DNA from: Actinomycetes bacterium
GTDB taxonomy: Bacteria; Actinomycetota; Actinomycetes; Streptosporangiales; Streptosporangiaceae
NCBI GenBank assembly: GCA_023425615.1
Contig: JAFACJ010000937.1
Span: 1-7,039, forward strand
Direction: 5' to 3'
DNA: 7,039 nucleotides
The notes beneath the pieces were generated by a model. It was given only the letters and a program-made list of their open reading frames with translations. It did no database searches and was not told where the DNA came from. This document shows, in pieces, positions 6,710-7,039 of this stretch; position 1 is the first letter of the stretch, and every line of letters starts with the position of its first letter. The position numbers and the translations under genes are program-made.

Positions 6710-6921
6710 CACTCATGCCCGAGCCGGGCGACGCGGCCTCGGCCTTTCCGGGAAGCCGGACAACATGACCGCTATGTCGTATTTCATTGGTGTTTCTCGG
6801 TCTAAGGACCAAATCCGGCCAATTCCCGTTGGGAGCGATCCAGCGATTCGTCCCCCCTTGTCGATCATCAGTAGTTAGATAGGGCTAAAACATCCCTTGA
6901 TGACCAGTGAGGCGGTTGCAC
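6710..6921. other. Intergenic region, AT-richer; likely promoter region of the methyltransferase gene
   Basis: About 210 bases separate the oxidoreductase from the methyltransferase gene. The part from about 6765 to 6900 is clearly AT-richer than the rest of the window, as promoter regions often are in such genomes. TTGTCG at 6858-6863 could be a -35, and 6875-6890 is AT-rich, but no well-spaced -10 can be fixed. CATCCCTTGA at 6891-6900 repeats the sequence at 6692-6701. Two very short open frames (6715-6768 and 6765-6878) are present but are not convincing genes. Confidence 0.45.
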
Positions 6922-7039
6922 GTGACGGACCAGGCTCCCGAGATCGAGACCGAGATCCCGCAGACGGCCCGGATCTGGAACTACTGGCTGGGCGGGAAGG
7001 ACAACTACGCGGCGGACCGGCGGGTCGGCGATGACATCC
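6922..7039 (+). CDS. SAM-dependent methyltransferase, Methyltransf_19 (DUF574) family; 5' part only
   Basis: The first 39 codons are present and the gene runs off the right edge. The translation VTDQAPEIETEIPQTARIWNYWLGGKDNYAADRRVGDDI contains the family hallmark ARIWNYWLGGKDNYAADR, which opens PF04672 proteins of about 260-280 residues that are abundant in actinomycetes. They have a predicted Rossmann-fold SAM-binding domain further on, not in this window; their substrates are mostly unknown. The GTG at 6922 is preferred because GAGG (6909-6912) lies 9 bases upstream; GTG at 6907 and TTG at 6916 are in-frame alternatives with poorer spacing. It is preceded by the AT-richer intergenic region, so it likely has its own promoter. 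Confidence 0.93.
   Translation, partial: MTDQAPEIETEIPQTARIWNYWLGGKDNYAADRRVGDDI

Noticed and set aside
5517..6812. Long minus-strand open frame (431 codons) opposite the oxidoreductase gene.
   Set aside because: The plus-strand frame encodes a clear MDR protein; this antisense frame is Gly/Arg/His-rich with no motif and extends through intergenic DNA.
6715..6878. Two tiny overlapping open frames (17 and 37 codons) joined by ATGA, the first with AAGGG 8 bases upstream.
   Set aside because: The arrangement looks like coupled small genes, but third positions are not GC-rich as in real genes here, the peptides resemble nothing, and the region looks like a promoter region.
1..7039. CRISPR array, tRNA or rRNA gene, intact insertion sequence.
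   Set aside because: No regularly spaced repeats, no tRNA-like cloverleaf and no transposase were seen on either strand by reading.

Overview
The window is high-GC actinobacterial DNA. Codon use is strongly G/C at third positions, GTG starts are frequent, one gene has a leaderless-type start, and there is a Methyltransf_19 (DUF574) gene and a TIGR02996/leucine-rich-repeat protein. Both of those families are typical of large-genome actinomycetes. A member of Streptosporangiales or a relative is my inference; no rRNA or other marker gene is present to fix it.

Left edge (1-412): a decayed fragment of a tyrosine recombinase (phage-type integrase) on the minus strand. It keeps pieces of the box I and box II regions but has lost the segment between them and carries a frameshift. 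This looks like the scar of an old integrative element. Nothing else could be called there.

Positions 413-3482 (minus strand) form a three-gene operon: a PadR-family repressor, a LolD/MacB-type ABC ATPase and an FtsX-type permease. The genes are tightly packed (ATGA overlap, then a 5-base gap with the ribosome binding site inside the end of the ATPase gene). Upstream of padR there is a good sigma-70-like promoter (TTGACA, 18-base spacer, TATCTA) whose spacer and -10 hold inverted and direct repeats. The simplest reading is a self-regulated cassette in which PadR controls its own gene and the transporter.

Positions 3656-5101 (plus strand) encode a protein with an unrecognised N-terminal half, a TIGR02996-like segment and C-terminal leucine-rich repeats, probably translated from a leaderless mRNA. 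It converges on a minus-strand gene (5098-5520) for a YwqK/MORN-like repeat protein; the two stop codons share the four bases CTAG. YwqK-type proteins are linked to antitoxin or immunity roles, but no toxin gene is visible here.

Positions 5733-6701 (plus strand) encode a zinc-free, quinone-oxidoreductase-like NADP-dependent dehydrogenase of the MDR superfamily, with a strong GC hairpin in front of its ribosome binding site and a short hairpin across its stop codon. An AT-richer intergenic stretch follows. The window ends inside the start of a Methyltransf_19 (DUF574) SAM-dependent methyltransferase gene at 6922.
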